DNA of 32,072 bases from IMG/VR virus record IMGVR_UViG_3300049856_000280, positions 1-32,072 of that record; one strand, 5' to 3'. Under the pieces are notes generated by a model. It made no database searches and was not told the DNA's origin. It was given only the letters and a program-made list of their open reading frames with translations. Of this stretch, positions 5,459-11,477 are shown one piece after another. Origin of the DNA: a virus. The stretch's first letter is position 1. Each line of letters opens with the position of its first letter. Position numbers and translations under genes: made by a program.

Positions 5459-5496
5459 TAATCACAGCCATCGTAGAGAAAGTTTTAGAGGTTTAA
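5455..5496 (+). CDS. 13-codon mini-ORF
   Basis: The ATG at 5455 (ATGA overlap with the preceding stop) lies behind the repeated GGGAATAGGGA and encodes MIITAIVEKVLEV before TAA at 5494-5496. The next gene starts two bases later, with its ribosome binding site (AGAGGT) inside this frame. It may be a leader that feeds ribosomes to the membrane-protein gene or the scar of a removed gene. Confidence 0.3.
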   Translation: MIITAIVEKVLEV

Positions 5497-5497
5497 T

Positions 5498-5845
5498 ATG
5501 GAAAAAGAAACTAGTGAGATTTTGTCGTTTATCTTAAAGACACTACAGGAAAGCAAAGACTTCGTTAAAGAGCAGGCGCCAGATATTGTTCAGCAAGCGC
5601 TGGCATTTGGGATTTACGATTCAAAAATGTTTCTTTGGTTAGGTGTTTTTATATTAGTTGTGAGTGCGGTTTTGTTTTTAAGTATTCTTATCTTTGATAA
5701 TGTTGGCCTTGTATTTTTTGCACTCCCTAGTTTAGCACTCGGTGCTTTATTGGTTTTCTGTAGCGTTTCACAAATGAAAAAAATAGAGCTTGCGCCAAAA
5801 TTATACTTACTTGAGCGGTTCACCCCTAAGCGGTGCTCAAAGTGA
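5498..5845 (+). CDS. two-span membrane protein (115 aa)
   Basis: The first 47 residues are a soluble helical part (ILSFILKTLQESKDFVKEQA, DIVQQALAFGIYDSK). Two hydrophobic spans follow at about 46-66 (LWLGVFILVVSAVLFLSI) and 70-90 (LVFFALPSLALGALLVF). The tail is short and basic (LERFTPKRCSK). Similar two-span proteins with an N-terminal QAPDIVQQ-type helix are familiar from phage genomes, with no known function; membrane or host-takeover roles are possible. Located at the end of the early operon, with its ribosome binding site AGAGGT in the preceding mini-ORF. Confidence 0.8.
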   Translation: MEKETSEILSFILKTLQESKDFVKEQAPDIVQQALAFGIYDSKMFLWLGVFILVVSAVLFLSILIFDNVGLVFFALPSLALGALLVFCSVSQMKKIELAPKLYLLERFTPKRCSK

Positions 5846-5933
5846 CAGGCTTGGCATAACTTCCGCCGCCATCACCGCCTAATCCTGCTAGCCCTGTTTG
5901 CAGAAGTTGGAACAATTTAACAAAGGAGAAAAC
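5826..5933 (-). pseudogene. possible reverse-strand coding remnant
   Basis: The short spacer 5846-5935 is visibly more GC-rich than its neighbours. Reading the minus strand gives an open stretch of 35 codons that ends with a Gly-rich tail (LAGLGGDGGGSYAKP, then VTLSTA and a stop). It has no convincing start or ribosome binding site, so it is not an intact gene. The composition resembles the end of a phage structural protein, perhaps left by a past rearrangement, but this could be chance. Confidence 0.25.
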
Positions 5934-5935
5934 TC

Positions 5936-6553
5936 ATGGGTGAACAAGAATTAAAAGATATTTTAGCGGCGCACGCCGAGTGGCTAAAGGACAATTCAAA
6001 AGGAAAGCGTGCCAACCTTCGCTATGCCAACCTTAGCTATGCCGACCTTCGCTATGCCAACCTTAGCTATGCCGACCTTCGCTCTGCCGACCTTCGCTCT
6101 GCCAACCTTAGCTATGCCGACCTTAGCTCTGCCGACCTTCGCTCTGCCAACCTTCGCTCTGCCGACCTTCGCTCTGCCAACCTTAGCTTAATCAAAGAAG
6201 ATTTTTTCAAGAGACTATCCTTGGTGAAAAATGAATCAGTAGGTCTTTATGACTACTTGATGCGCGGAAAGATTGACGGCACATCATACTCTGGTGAGTG
6301 CGCGTGCTTTGTGGGCACCATTGCAAATATCAGAAAAGAAAATTACGAGAAACTAACCTGCGACTTGCGACCAGAATCAAGTAGTCCTACTGAAAAATGG
6401 TTTTTGGCGATTCTCGAAGGTGATACTCCATCGTCAAACTCAGTATCCAAAATCACCAAAGAATGGCTTGAAGAGTTTATGCGTGATAATTCTCTGGAGA
6501 TTCCGCAGTACAGACTTATTAGCAGCCTAGAAACAGAGTGGGGTAAATTATGA
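5936..6553 (+). CDS. pentapeptide-repeat protein
   Basis: A strong AAAGGAG precedes the ATG. Residues 1-25 form a helical head ([16 protein letters not shown]). Residues 26-84 are twelve consecutive A(D/N)L(R/S)(Y/S) units, the signature of the right-handed quadrilateral beta-helix of pentapeptide-repeat proteins. Residues 85-205 are a separate domain ([37 protein letters not shown]). Some members of the repeat family mimic DNA and inhibit gyrase, but many are of unknown role, and the extra C-terminal domain here may be the active part. The next gene overlaps by ATGA. Confidence 0.9.
   Translation: MGEQELKDILAAHAEWLKDNSKGKRANLRYANLSYADLRYANLSYADLRSADLRSANLSYADLSSADLRSANLRSADLRSANLSLIKEDFFKRLSLVKNESVGLYDYLMRGKIDGTSYSGECACFVGTIANIRKENYEKLTCDLRPESSSPTEKWFLAILEGDTPSSNSVSKITKEWLEEFMRDNSLEIPQYRLISSLETEWGKL
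6011..6187 (+). repeat. tandem 15-bp repeats encoding pentapeptides
   Basis: About 11.8 copies of a 15-base unit (GCC-A/GAC-CTT-C/AGC-T(A/C)T) follow one another without interruption. Differences are restricted to a few positions: AAC/GAC, CGC/AGC, TAT/TCT. The near-identity at DNA level points to recent unequal-crossover or slippage expansion, so copy number may vary among relatives. Confidence 0.95.
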
Positions 6554-6798
6554 AGCCCAAGCTACAACAAAAAATAGAGCGGGATGCAGGCAGTGAGTGC
6601 CATGTGGTACTGCGAGATATGGTTTCCAGAGGCAAGGCTAAGGAATATTGCATCGCTACCGCCACACCCTGGGCAGAGCAGTGCGAGAAGTTGCTTGAGG
6701 CGCTGCACGATATCTGCGGTAACCGCTGTGCCATTGGTATTAATCCATGCGCTGCCCGAGATGCCATCGAAGAATTTAACAAGTGGGTGGAAACATGA
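6550..6798 (+). CDS. hypothetical protein (82 aa)
   Basis: The gene overlaps the preceding stop by ATGA. The 82-residue product is soluble and largely helical, with five cysteines (SECHV, EYCIA, EQCEK, DICGN, NRCAI and NPCAA region) and the stretch [20 protein letters not shown]. The cysteines do not form an evident zinc motif. It ends EEFNKWVET. No family recognised. Several reverse-strand open frames in this segment are shadows of this gene. Confidence 0.75.
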   Translation: MKPKLQQKIERDAGSECHVVLRDMVSRGKAKEYCIATATPWAEQCEKLLEALHDICGNRCAIGINPCAARDAIEEFNKWVET

Positions 6799-6887
6799 AA
6801 CCCTTTGACTACTTTTTGCTGGTAACAGGCGCATGGTTTTTTATCTGCGTCTCCCTTACATATATCATTTGGCGGAGGCTTTCGTGA
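6795..6887 (+). CDS. 30-aa single-span membrane miniprotein
   Basis: An ATG overlapping the previous stop (ATGA) opens a 30-codon frame: [30 protein letters not shown]. Residues 5-25 form a membrane span and the Arg-Arg tail would face the cytoplasm. The frame ends in a GTGA overlap with the next gene, whose ribosome binding site lies inside it. Start and stop are thus both coupled to neighbours, which supports a real gene. Phage miniproteins of this kind are often toxins, holin-like or regulators of membrane enzymes; the role is unknown. Confidence 0.6.
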   Translation: MKPFDYFLLVTGAWFFICVSLTYIIWRRLS

Positions 6888-7105
6888 GCTATGAAGACTT
6901 GGGTACTAAATATACTTGCGACATTTGTGGAGTAACAGAAACTCGAATAGGCAGCAGGCCAGAATGGGTAATATTTACGGTAACAGCTGTAAATTACTGT
7001 GGAGGTGCAACTTTGCATGCATGTGAAACATGCTGGCCACTAAGGACCCACATTAAAAAACAATTAATGCAGAAATTACGTTTAATGTTTAGGGGTGAGA
7101 AATGA
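6884..7105 (+). CDS. four-cysteine (zinc-ribbon-like) protein, GTG start
   Basis: The start is assigned to GTG 6884, five bases after CGGAGG and overlapping the preceding TGA; the upstream in-frame ATG at 6833 lacks a site. The 73-residue product has CDIC near the N-terminus and CETC at about residue 50, preceded by YCGG and HAC. Two CxxC pairs suggest a zinc ribbon for nucleic-acid or protein binding. The C-terminus is basic (KKQLMQKLRLMFRG). The next gene overlaps by ATGA. Confidence 0.75.
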   Translation: MSYEDLGTKYTCDICGVTETRIGSRPEWVIFTVTAVNYCGGATLHACETCWPLRTHIKKQLMQKLRLMFRGEK

Positions 7106-7620
7106 GCGAACCAAAGCAACAAGGGCCGATAATATTCAACGAGAGAGCCGCGACCTGCGAGGCCTACGCTATCGTCCCTGTAGGTGTCTCCATGCTTAAA
7201 ACAGTCCACGAAGATCTCGGCAAGCAAACCATAAATGCCTGTGTGTACTTGGCTCGATGGCAGTTCGACCAGATGTTGCCCGCCTACCAAGCCCTAGAAG
7301 CCAAGCTTGCGGATAAAGATATACTTCTTGGATGGCATCAAAATGAGTTGCGGCGCCTTCACAAGGTAATAGCTAAAGAGGTTTCTGAGAATGATGAGCT
7401 TGGATGTGAATTCACTTATGTGAACTGCTTGCGAAGAGAGTTGTCCACCCTCACCGCCATCATAGCCGAGCAGCAAGCGGCGCTTCAGTATATGGCCGCC
7501 GATGACATTGCAGTTTTTGATTGTCCGCCAGAAGTTCGCTCTTATATTTTAAGAGCCCGAGCTACACTGAAAAGTACCGAGCAGAAACTTTTAGAGATTT
7601 CTAAAAAGGAGAATTTGTGA
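7102..7620 (+). CDS. hypothetical protein with coiled coils (172 aa)
   Basis: This is a 172-residue soluble protein, mostly helix, starting in an ATGA overlap behind GGGGTGAGAA. The N-terminal quarter (PIIFNERAATCEAYAIVPVG) looks like a short beta-rich piece, and residues 55-170 are coiled-coil-like (ALEAKLADKD; LRRLHKVIAKEVSEND; RRELSTLTAIIAEQQAAL). No family is recognised. It carries five cysteines. It is coupled to the next gene by a GTGA overlap. Accessory role. Confidence 0.75.
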   Translation: MSEPKQQGPIIFNERAATCEAYAIVPVGVSMLKTVHEDLGKQTINACVYLARWQFDQMLPAYQALEAKLADKDILLGWHQNELRRLHKVIAKEVSENDELGCEFTYVNCLRRELSTLTAIIAEQQAALQYMAADDIAVFDCPPEVRSYILRARATLKSTEQKLLEISKKENL

Positions 7621-7976
7621 CCACCCACCCATTAACCCCGGAAGCAATTAAGGCGCTGGGTGATTTGACTAAGCACTACGAGGAATGTGGCTTTGATGTT
7701 CTATATCGCGGAGGAGTGTCCTTAGGTTTCCGCGCTGGATACCAGTTCGCAAAAACGCGAGATTTTCACAGTTTAAATCCGCAAGCTATTGAAACTACTA
7801 ACACCATCCGACTGCACGAGGCACAAAATAAAGCCCTTCATCAGGTATTAGATGAAAAGCAAAAAATCATTGTGGTTATGTATCGGGAGTTACTCTCAAA
7901 GGGTGTAAATTTCGACTTTGATAAAGCCTTGGAAAGGTATGACGATATTCAAAAAAAGATTTTGGAGGAAAAATGA
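7617..7976 (+). CDS. hypothetical protein (119 aa), GTG start
   Basis: A GTG overlapping the preceding stop (GTGA) follows AAGGAG at 7607-7612. The 119-residue product has an N-terminal part (LTPEAIKALGDLTKHYEECGFD, GVSLGFRAGYQFAKTR) and a helical C-terminal half (QNKALHQVLDEKQKIIVVMY, YDDIQKKILEEK). No family recognised. It ends with the GGAGGAAAA ribosome binding site of the next gene, with ATGA coupling. Confidence 0.75.
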   Translation: MTTHPLTPEAIKALGDLTKHYEECGFDVLYRGGVSLGFRAGYQFAKTRDFHSLNPQAIETTNTIRLHEAQNKALHQVLDEKQKIIVVMYRELLSKGVNFDFDKALERYDDIQKKILEEK

Positions 7977-8299
7977 CACACGAACTTAAAATTTGGCCAC
8001 AATATTATTGCAGAGTGAAGGACGGATCTAAGACTTTCGAGGTGCGTACTAATGACCGGGGTTACCAACCTGGCGATACGGTGATTCTGAAAGAGTGGGG
8101 CCCTACTCCGATTAAAGGACTTGGGCCTCCGCCTGATTTAAGGGCCTATAGCCACAGCCTGTCACAAAGAACTCATTCGGAAGAGACCGGTTTTACTGAC
8201 AGCGAGCCGTTAACTTTTAAAGTGGGTTACGTTTTACCGATAGACGACGAACGAGTAATTTTTAGCTTGTTGCCAACAACCAATACCGAGGAGGTATAA
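7973..8299 (+). CDS. DUF3850/ASCH-like protein
   Basis: The 108-residue product starts MTHELKIWPQYYCRVKDGSK, followed by TFEVRTNDRGYQPGDTVIL and KEWGP, ending KVGYVLPIDD. The order 'H-E-L-K-x-W-P, K-T-F-E-V-R, D-R-G-x-x-x-G-D' is characteristic of the DUF3850/ASCH (PUA-like) proteins, which are thought to bind RNA or modified bases. Many phages carry one near accessory genes. The ATG lies behind GGAGG and overlaps the preceding stop. Confidence 0.85.
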   Translation: MTHELKIWPQYYCRVKDGSKTFEVRTNDRGYQPGDTVILKEWGPTPIKGLGPPPDLRAYSHSLSQRTHSEETGFTDSEPLTFKVGYVLPIDDERVIFSLLPTTNTEEV

Positions 8300-8300
8300 G

Positions 8301-8756
8301 ATGAAAATGATCGCGATGATTTGTTTACTAGCCACAACTGTCATGGCCGCTGACAAAGTGGACCTAAAGGTTTCTTCACTAGACATGAAGTCACCACTGG
8401 TCTTTGATGACAGCTTCGGATCTGGCGCTGCGTTCAATCAAGTCCGTTTCACGCTGGAAAATAAAAGCTCAGAGGCTGTCAAAGTCCTAGCGTTGTTTTC
8501 AGTCACGGCAGTGGACAAGAAGGGCAAAGCAATCTCAGACACACTGACCGCGAGCACTGGCTACATGCTGCTGACTGCCAAGCAAAAGGCAAAATGGAAC
8601 ATGGCCAATAGCATTCCAGTTTTGCACGGCGAAGGCGACTATGAGGTGGAAGTATGTGTTAAGCCTTACACTCCGGGCATGACCTTGGTTGAAATCAAGG
8701 ACAAGAAAAAGTCCAACAACTGTGAGAGTGGCGTTTTTACTTTTAAGAGGATGTAG
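8301..8756 (+). CDS. exported protein with signal peptide (151 aa)
   Basis: The protein begins with a cleavable-type signal peptide (MKMIAMICLLATTVMAAD; likely cleavage near residue 16-18), so it should reach the periplasm. The mature part is beta-rich (VDLKVSSLDMKS, VRFTLENKSSEAVKVLALFSV) and resembles immunoglobulin-like or fibronectin-like folds. Two cysteines (EVCVK, NNCES) may form a disulfide. The start follows GAGGTATAAG. It directly precedes the endolysin gene, so lysis or envelope modification is possible; family not identified. Confidence 0.8.
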   Translation: MKMIAMICLLATTVMAADKVDLKVSSLDMKSPLVFDDSFGSGAAFNQVRFTLENKSSEAVKVLALFSVTAVDKKGKAISDTLTASTGYMLLTAKQKAKWNMANSIPVLHGEGDYEVEVCVKPYTPGMTLVEIKDKKKSNNCESGVFTFKRM

Positions 8757-8760
8757 ATAA

Positions 8761-9126
8761 ATGAGCCACTTTAGCAATAGGTCATTAGAAAGACTGATGG
8801 AATGCCATCCAGACTTAATCAAGCTTTTTTCTGAGGTGATAAAGATCACTGATTGCAGCGTTCTTTGTGGTCATAGGAACAAGAAAGATCAAGATGAGGC
8901 TGAAAGGCATGGATTTAGTAAGCTTAAGTGGCCAAATTCTAAGCACAACAAGATCCCAAGCACAGCTATTGATGTTGTTCCTTACCCTGTTGATTGGGAC
9001 GACAAATCTAATTTTTTAAAGTTTGCAGAGGTCGTGCAGAAGACAGCTGATCAGTTAAACATCAATATCAAATGGGGCGGCGCTTGGAAGATGCAAGATA
9101 TGCCACATTGGGAGTTAGTAGATTAA
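8761..9126 (+). CDS. M15-family peptidase, probable endolysin
   Basis: This 121-residue protein is a probable L-alanyl-D-glutamate-type or D-Ala-D-Ala peptidase of the M15 family, similar in size to the T5 endolysin. Zinc ligands appear to be His62 and Asp71 (SKHNKIPSTAIDVVPYP) and His116, with Asp113 as likely catalytic residue (QDMPHWEL). The N-terminal SLERLMECHPDLIKLF helix is typical of phage M15 proteins. There is no signal peptide, so release through a holin is expected. The start is behind GAGGATGTAGATAA. It is the last rightward gene before a convergent operon. Confidence 0.92.
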   Translation: MSHFSNRSLERLMECHPDLIKLFSEVIKITDCSVLCGHRNKKDQDEAERHGFSKLKWPNSKHNKIPSTAIDVVPYPVDWDDKSNFLKFAEVVQKTADQLNINIKWGGAWKMQDMPHWELVD

Positions 9127-9178
9127 AAAGAAAGATGTGGGGGTAAGATTAATTCGCTCTGCTAGGCGAAACCCCCAC
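9124..9178 (-). terminator. intrinsic terminator for the leftward operon
   Basis: On the minus strand, an 8-bp stem (GTGGGGGT/ACCCCCAC, plus-strand positions 9137-9144 and 9171-9178) is followed by ATCTTTCTTTTT. That is the usual hairpin plus T-run of a rho-independent terminator, placed after the 9248-10248 operon. In the plus direction no T-run follows. The loop contains a further 5-bp hairpin. Confidence 0.6.
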
Positions 9179-9219
9179 AGGGCCGTTAAGACTATAAAGT
9201 CAGGCCCAAAGCAGAATCT
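9137..9219 (+). other. compact structured RNA/DNA element (nested hairpins)
   Basis: Hairpin 1 is GTGGGGGT (9137-9144) with ACCCCCAC (9171-9178), enclosing TTCGC (9153-9157)/GCGAA (9166-9170) around the loop TCTGCTAG. Hairpin 2 is GGGCC (9180-9184)/GGCCC (9203-9207), enclosing GACT (9190-9193)/AGTC (9198-9201). The following AGCAGAATCT (9210-9219) is complementary to CTGCT in the hairpin 1 loop and AGATT in its 5' bulge (9146-9150), allowing a pseudoknot. It fills most of the gap between the two convergent operons. Not a recognisable tRNA, tmRNA or riboswitch. Confidence 0.5.
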
Positions 9220-9247
9220 AAACGGTAATATAAATTAATTAATAATT

Positions 9248-9538
9248 CTAGCGATAGCACTTCTTCAGAGTGAAGTTCTCGACCAAAGCTGTGGCGATGT
9301 TCTCGCACAAGACCTCCTCTAGACCTTCAGATAATCCAGCCTGAAGGATTCCAGTTCGGTTAATAACACAGTGAATCATCTCATGAATAAGAACATGGTT
9401 TAACTGCTTACCTTTTAGGTCTGCATCTAACACGATTAAATCGTTAGCTGGAAAGAACAGCCCATCAAACCCCTCAACAGAGGCGAGACCCCTCCTTTTC
9501 TTAACAACCACCTTTTTACCAAAGATACTTAATTTCAT
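9248..9538 (-). CDS. HExxH metalloprotease-like protein
   Basis: The 96-residue product has the zinc-peptidase motif HEMIH at residues 52-56, preceded by NHVLI, with Glu residues at 71-79 that could supply a third ligand. The first 40 residues are small beta strands (IFGKKVVVKKRRGLA; DLIVLDADLKG). This is the minimal layout of a gluzincin or SprT-like protease; its substrate is unknown. The ATG at 9538 overlaps the upstream stop (ATGA) and is served by AAGGAG; an in-frame ATG at 9556 would place that site inside the gene. It is the second of two leftward genes. Confidence 0.85.
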   Translation of the reverse strand: MKLSIFGKKVVVKKRRGLASVEGFDGLFFPANDLIVLDADLKGKQLNHVLIHEMIHCVINRTGILQAGLSEGLEEVLCENIATALVENFTLKKCYR

Positions 9539-10248
9539 GGGAGCTCCTTTATCCATCGACCATCAGAATTAAGAACCATAGGAAGTAACTGAGGAATGCC
9601 GTTAATTATCAAGCCATGACCAACAATCGGTCTTTTTAAGTTTATCTTGTTGTAGGCATAGGCAACTGAGTCGTCATCGATCATACATCCAACACTCATG
9701 CCAAAATAAAGACCAAGAGAGTTTCCCCAATACCTTACCTCAAACTTCTCATGCAAATGACCACTAGCAACACTCATTCCCATTGCCTGAGAAACACGCA
9801 AAATATCAGACCCCTTGGAGTGGCAGGTATACAGATTTGATCCATTAGACATCTTAGTAACTAGGTGAGAGTACCAAGACCAACCCCTAGGAGCACTTAA
9901 GATCTCCCGGTAAGATCTAAACACACCGCGAGGCAACCCATTAGCTACCCCCTTACGGTACACCAGTGACCCGTGGTTAGACTCCATAACGTCCATCTTG
10001 GGAAACATGTCCATAATAGGCTTAAGGTGCTCCACAGCCTTCTCAAGCTCTTTACCAGGGCTTAACAAATCAGGATTAGAGTCGTGGAAGCTAATAGCAT
10101 GGCCATCAATCTCATCACCAACAGAGATGACCTTATCAGGTGAATACTTCTCTTTAATGGCCTTTAAAAAGGCAATGGTGTCTAAATGCCCATATGGGGC
10201 GTGAAGGTCTGAGATAATAAGAATCACGCGGTTCTTTGCTCCAAACAC
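9535..10248 (-). CDS. calcineurin-like metallophosphoesterase
   Basis: The 237-residue protein shows the metallophosphoesterase signature in order: SDLHAP (Asp14, His16), GDEIDG (Asp45, Asp48), SNHGS (Asn91, His92), CHSKGSD (His143) and SGHLHE (His164, His166). Such enzymes hold two metals and cleave phosphomono- or diesters, acting on nucleotides or DNA/RNA ends; the substrate here is not known. The start is uncertain: GTG at 10248 has no site, and a downstream GTG (codon 8) has GGAG 11 bases upstream. It is the first gene of a leftward two-gene unit and is translationally coupled to the protease. Confidence 0.9.
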   Translation of the reverse strand: MFGAKNRVILIISDLHAPYGHLDTIAFLKAIKEKYSPDKVISVGDEIDGHAISFHDSNPDLLSPGKELEKAVEHLKPIMDMFPKMDVMESNHGSLVYRKGVANGLPRGVFRSYREILSAPRGWSWYSHLVTKMSNGSNLYTCHSKGSDILRVSQAMGMSVASGHLHEKFEVRYWGNSLGLYFGMSVGCMIDDDSVAYAYNKINLKRPIVGHGLIINGIPQLLPMVLNSDGRWIKELP

Positions 10249-10296
10249 ATCAACATTTTAAGTAATTGTAAGAATTATCATAGTCCAGTTTATTTA

Positions 10297-10333
10297 TTAG
10301 GAATTGTTTACCGATTAAGAACGCAATTCCTAA
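10297..10333. promoter_or_regulatory. inverted repeat in the divergent control region
   Basis: TTAGGAATTG (10297-10306) is perfectly repeated in inverted form as CAATTCCTAA (10324-10333) with a 17-base gap, and A/T flanks extend the pairing imperfectly. It lies in the 128-base gap between the leftward metallophosphoesterase gene and the rightward RusA-like gene. A dimeric regulator operator is the simplest idea; an RNA hairpin is an alternative. No strong promoter consensus was found around it. Confidence 0.55.
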
Positions 10334-10376
10334 ATAAATGTTTCGCGTTCATTATCTCGATAGACTTTAGGCAAGA

Positions 10377-10811
10377 GTGAACTTTAAAGTTGTTGATATG
10401 AGATTTGAAATTGAAGTTGAAAGCCACGTTGTTAAAAAGAACGGTAGAAGCATATTCAAAAACAAAAAGACCGGGAGAATGTTCCCAGGGAAGAGTCAAA
10501 GACTCATCTCAGCAGAATATGAAATAATTAAGCAGCTTACTGAATACAAAGAGCTTTTTAAAATAACTAAGGCCATAGATTACCCCATACATCTAACCCT
10601 TGAGTTCTACATGAAGAACTACTTCACCCAACAAGGGAACATGAGCCTTAAGCTTCCAGACCTATCAAACCTCTACGAGTTACCACAAGATTGCCTCCAA
10701 CAAGCTGGAATCATAGAAAATGACATCTGGGTGTTCTCACACGATGGATCAAGACGAATACCGTCTGATACAAACAAGCTAGTTATCATGATAGATCGGT
10801 ACCAAGAATGA
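10377..10811 (+). CDS. rusA: RusA-like Holliday-junction resolvase
   Basis: The 144-residue product resembles RusA endodeoxyribonucleases, dimeric enzymes that cut Holliday junctions and branched DNA. Family-type stretches are FEIEVESHVVKKN near the start, KLPDLSNLYELPQDCLQQAGI (Asp95, Asp105) and ENDIWVFSHDGSR (Asp116). In E. coli RusA the core is DxDN; here it is DLSN, so one expected acid is serine. The GTG at 10377 has AGG upstream; an ATG at 10398 without site would also fit family length. It overlaps the next gene by ATGA. Confidence 0.82.
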   Translation: MNFKVVDMRFEIEVESHVVKKNGRSIFKNKKTGRMFPGKSQRLISAEYEIIKQLTEYKELFKITKAIDYPIHLTLEFYMKNYFTQQGNMSLKLPDLSNLYELPQDCLQQAGIIENDIWVFSHDGSRRIPSDTNKLVIMIDRYQE

Positions 10812-11281
10812 TCCCTTACGACATCAGGCCAGCCACCACTAACGACTTTAACTTCATTATCAGCACCTGGGTTCAAAGCTTCAGAGAACACAGTGGGGTT
10901 GAATACAAAACATATAATAAGCATCAAAACCAACTAGTTAGAGACATTCTCTCAAGAGCAATAACAATCATTGCCTGCGCAAAGGAAGATCCAAACCTTA
11001 TCCATGGTTACCTAGTCTTTGAAAAGACAGGAGAAGACACCGCTCTTCACTGGTCTTACGTTAAATCATTCTATCGAAACATGGGCATAGCGAAAGAAAT
11101 GCTTGCCCAAATAAAGAAAAATGAGATTTACTTTACTCACAAGCCAACCAAAGAAGGATGGCTGTTAAAGAAGATAGAAGAAATGGGCATGTTATTTTGC
11201 CCTTATTTGAGCTACGGAGAGCAAAAATATGAAGAAGTCAGCAGTCGATACCAGCGAGCCAGGAACGTCCTATCAACTTAA
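10808..11281 (+). CDS. GNAT-like acetyltransferase
   Basis: The 157-residue product begins IRPATTNDFNFIISTWVQSF, as GNAT-fold proteins do, with HGYLVFEKTGEDTALHWSYV as the central strands and SFYRNMGIAKEML as the acetyl-CoA pyrophosphate loop region (R-N-x-G-I-A). Such proteins are frequent beside the terminase in short-tailed phages; their target is unknown. The glycine-rich loop is thinner than in standard enzymes, so activity is uncertain. Coupled to RusA-like gene (ATGA), and its end overlaps the next gene by 53 bases. Confidence 0.78.
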   Translation: MIPYDIRPATTNDFNFIISTWVQSFREHSGVEYKTYNKHQNQLVRDILSRAITIIACAKEDPNLIHGYLVFEKTGEDTALHWSYVKSFYRNMGIAKEMLAQIKKNEIYFTHKPTKEGWLLKKIEEMGMLFCPYLSYGEQKYEEVSSRYQRARNVLST

Positions 11282-11477
11282 AAACATCAAAGTACACGAT
11301 GCCTTCAATATTAAAGGCAAAGTTAGCGCCTATTGGGATGTTGAAAAAGCAGGCATCGCAGACCTATCATTAACCTACATCCCCAAGGACGGGGTGGTGG
11401 TTTTTGCAGCTCCAGGGATTAAAACTATCTGGATACCTCTTGCCAATATTCCATTCATGACCCCGCTAGAGGACTAA
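11229..11477 (+). CDS. hypothetical beta-rich protein (82 aa)
   Basis: This is an 82-residue protein starting inside the GNAT gene in another frame behind GGAGA. Residues 16-70 alternate hydrophobic and polar residues as beta strands (VSAYWDVEKAGIADLSLTYI; VVVFAAPGIKTIWIPLANI). No family is recognised. It is immediately followed by the GTG of the HNH gene. The unusually long 53-base out-of-frame overlap is supported by the good ribosome binding site and the lack of any later suitable start. Confidence 0.75.
   Translation: MKKSAVDTSEPGTSYQLKNIKVHDAFNIKGKVSAYWDVEKAGIADLSLTYIPKDGVVVFAAPGIKTIWIPLANIPFMTPLED

Noticed and set aside
6011-6187. Tandem repeats resembling a CRISPR array at first sight
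   Set aside because: Units are 15 bp, contiguous, without spacers, and encode pentapeptides in frame.
6009-6191. 60-residue open frame of [10 protein letters not shown] repeats inside the pentapeptide gene
   Set aside because: It is a frame-shifted reading of the 15-bp repeats, which contain no stop codon in that frame; no ribosome binding site.
6519-6834. Two reverse-strand frames opposite the 6550 gene
   Set aside because: Complementary shadows without start signals; the plus-strand gene is coupled on both sides.
9137-9207. Possible tRNA or tmRNA
   Set aside because: No CCA-compatible acceptor arrangement, no anticodon stem in the right place, no GGTTCGAAT-type T-loop; the two hairpins are each independent.
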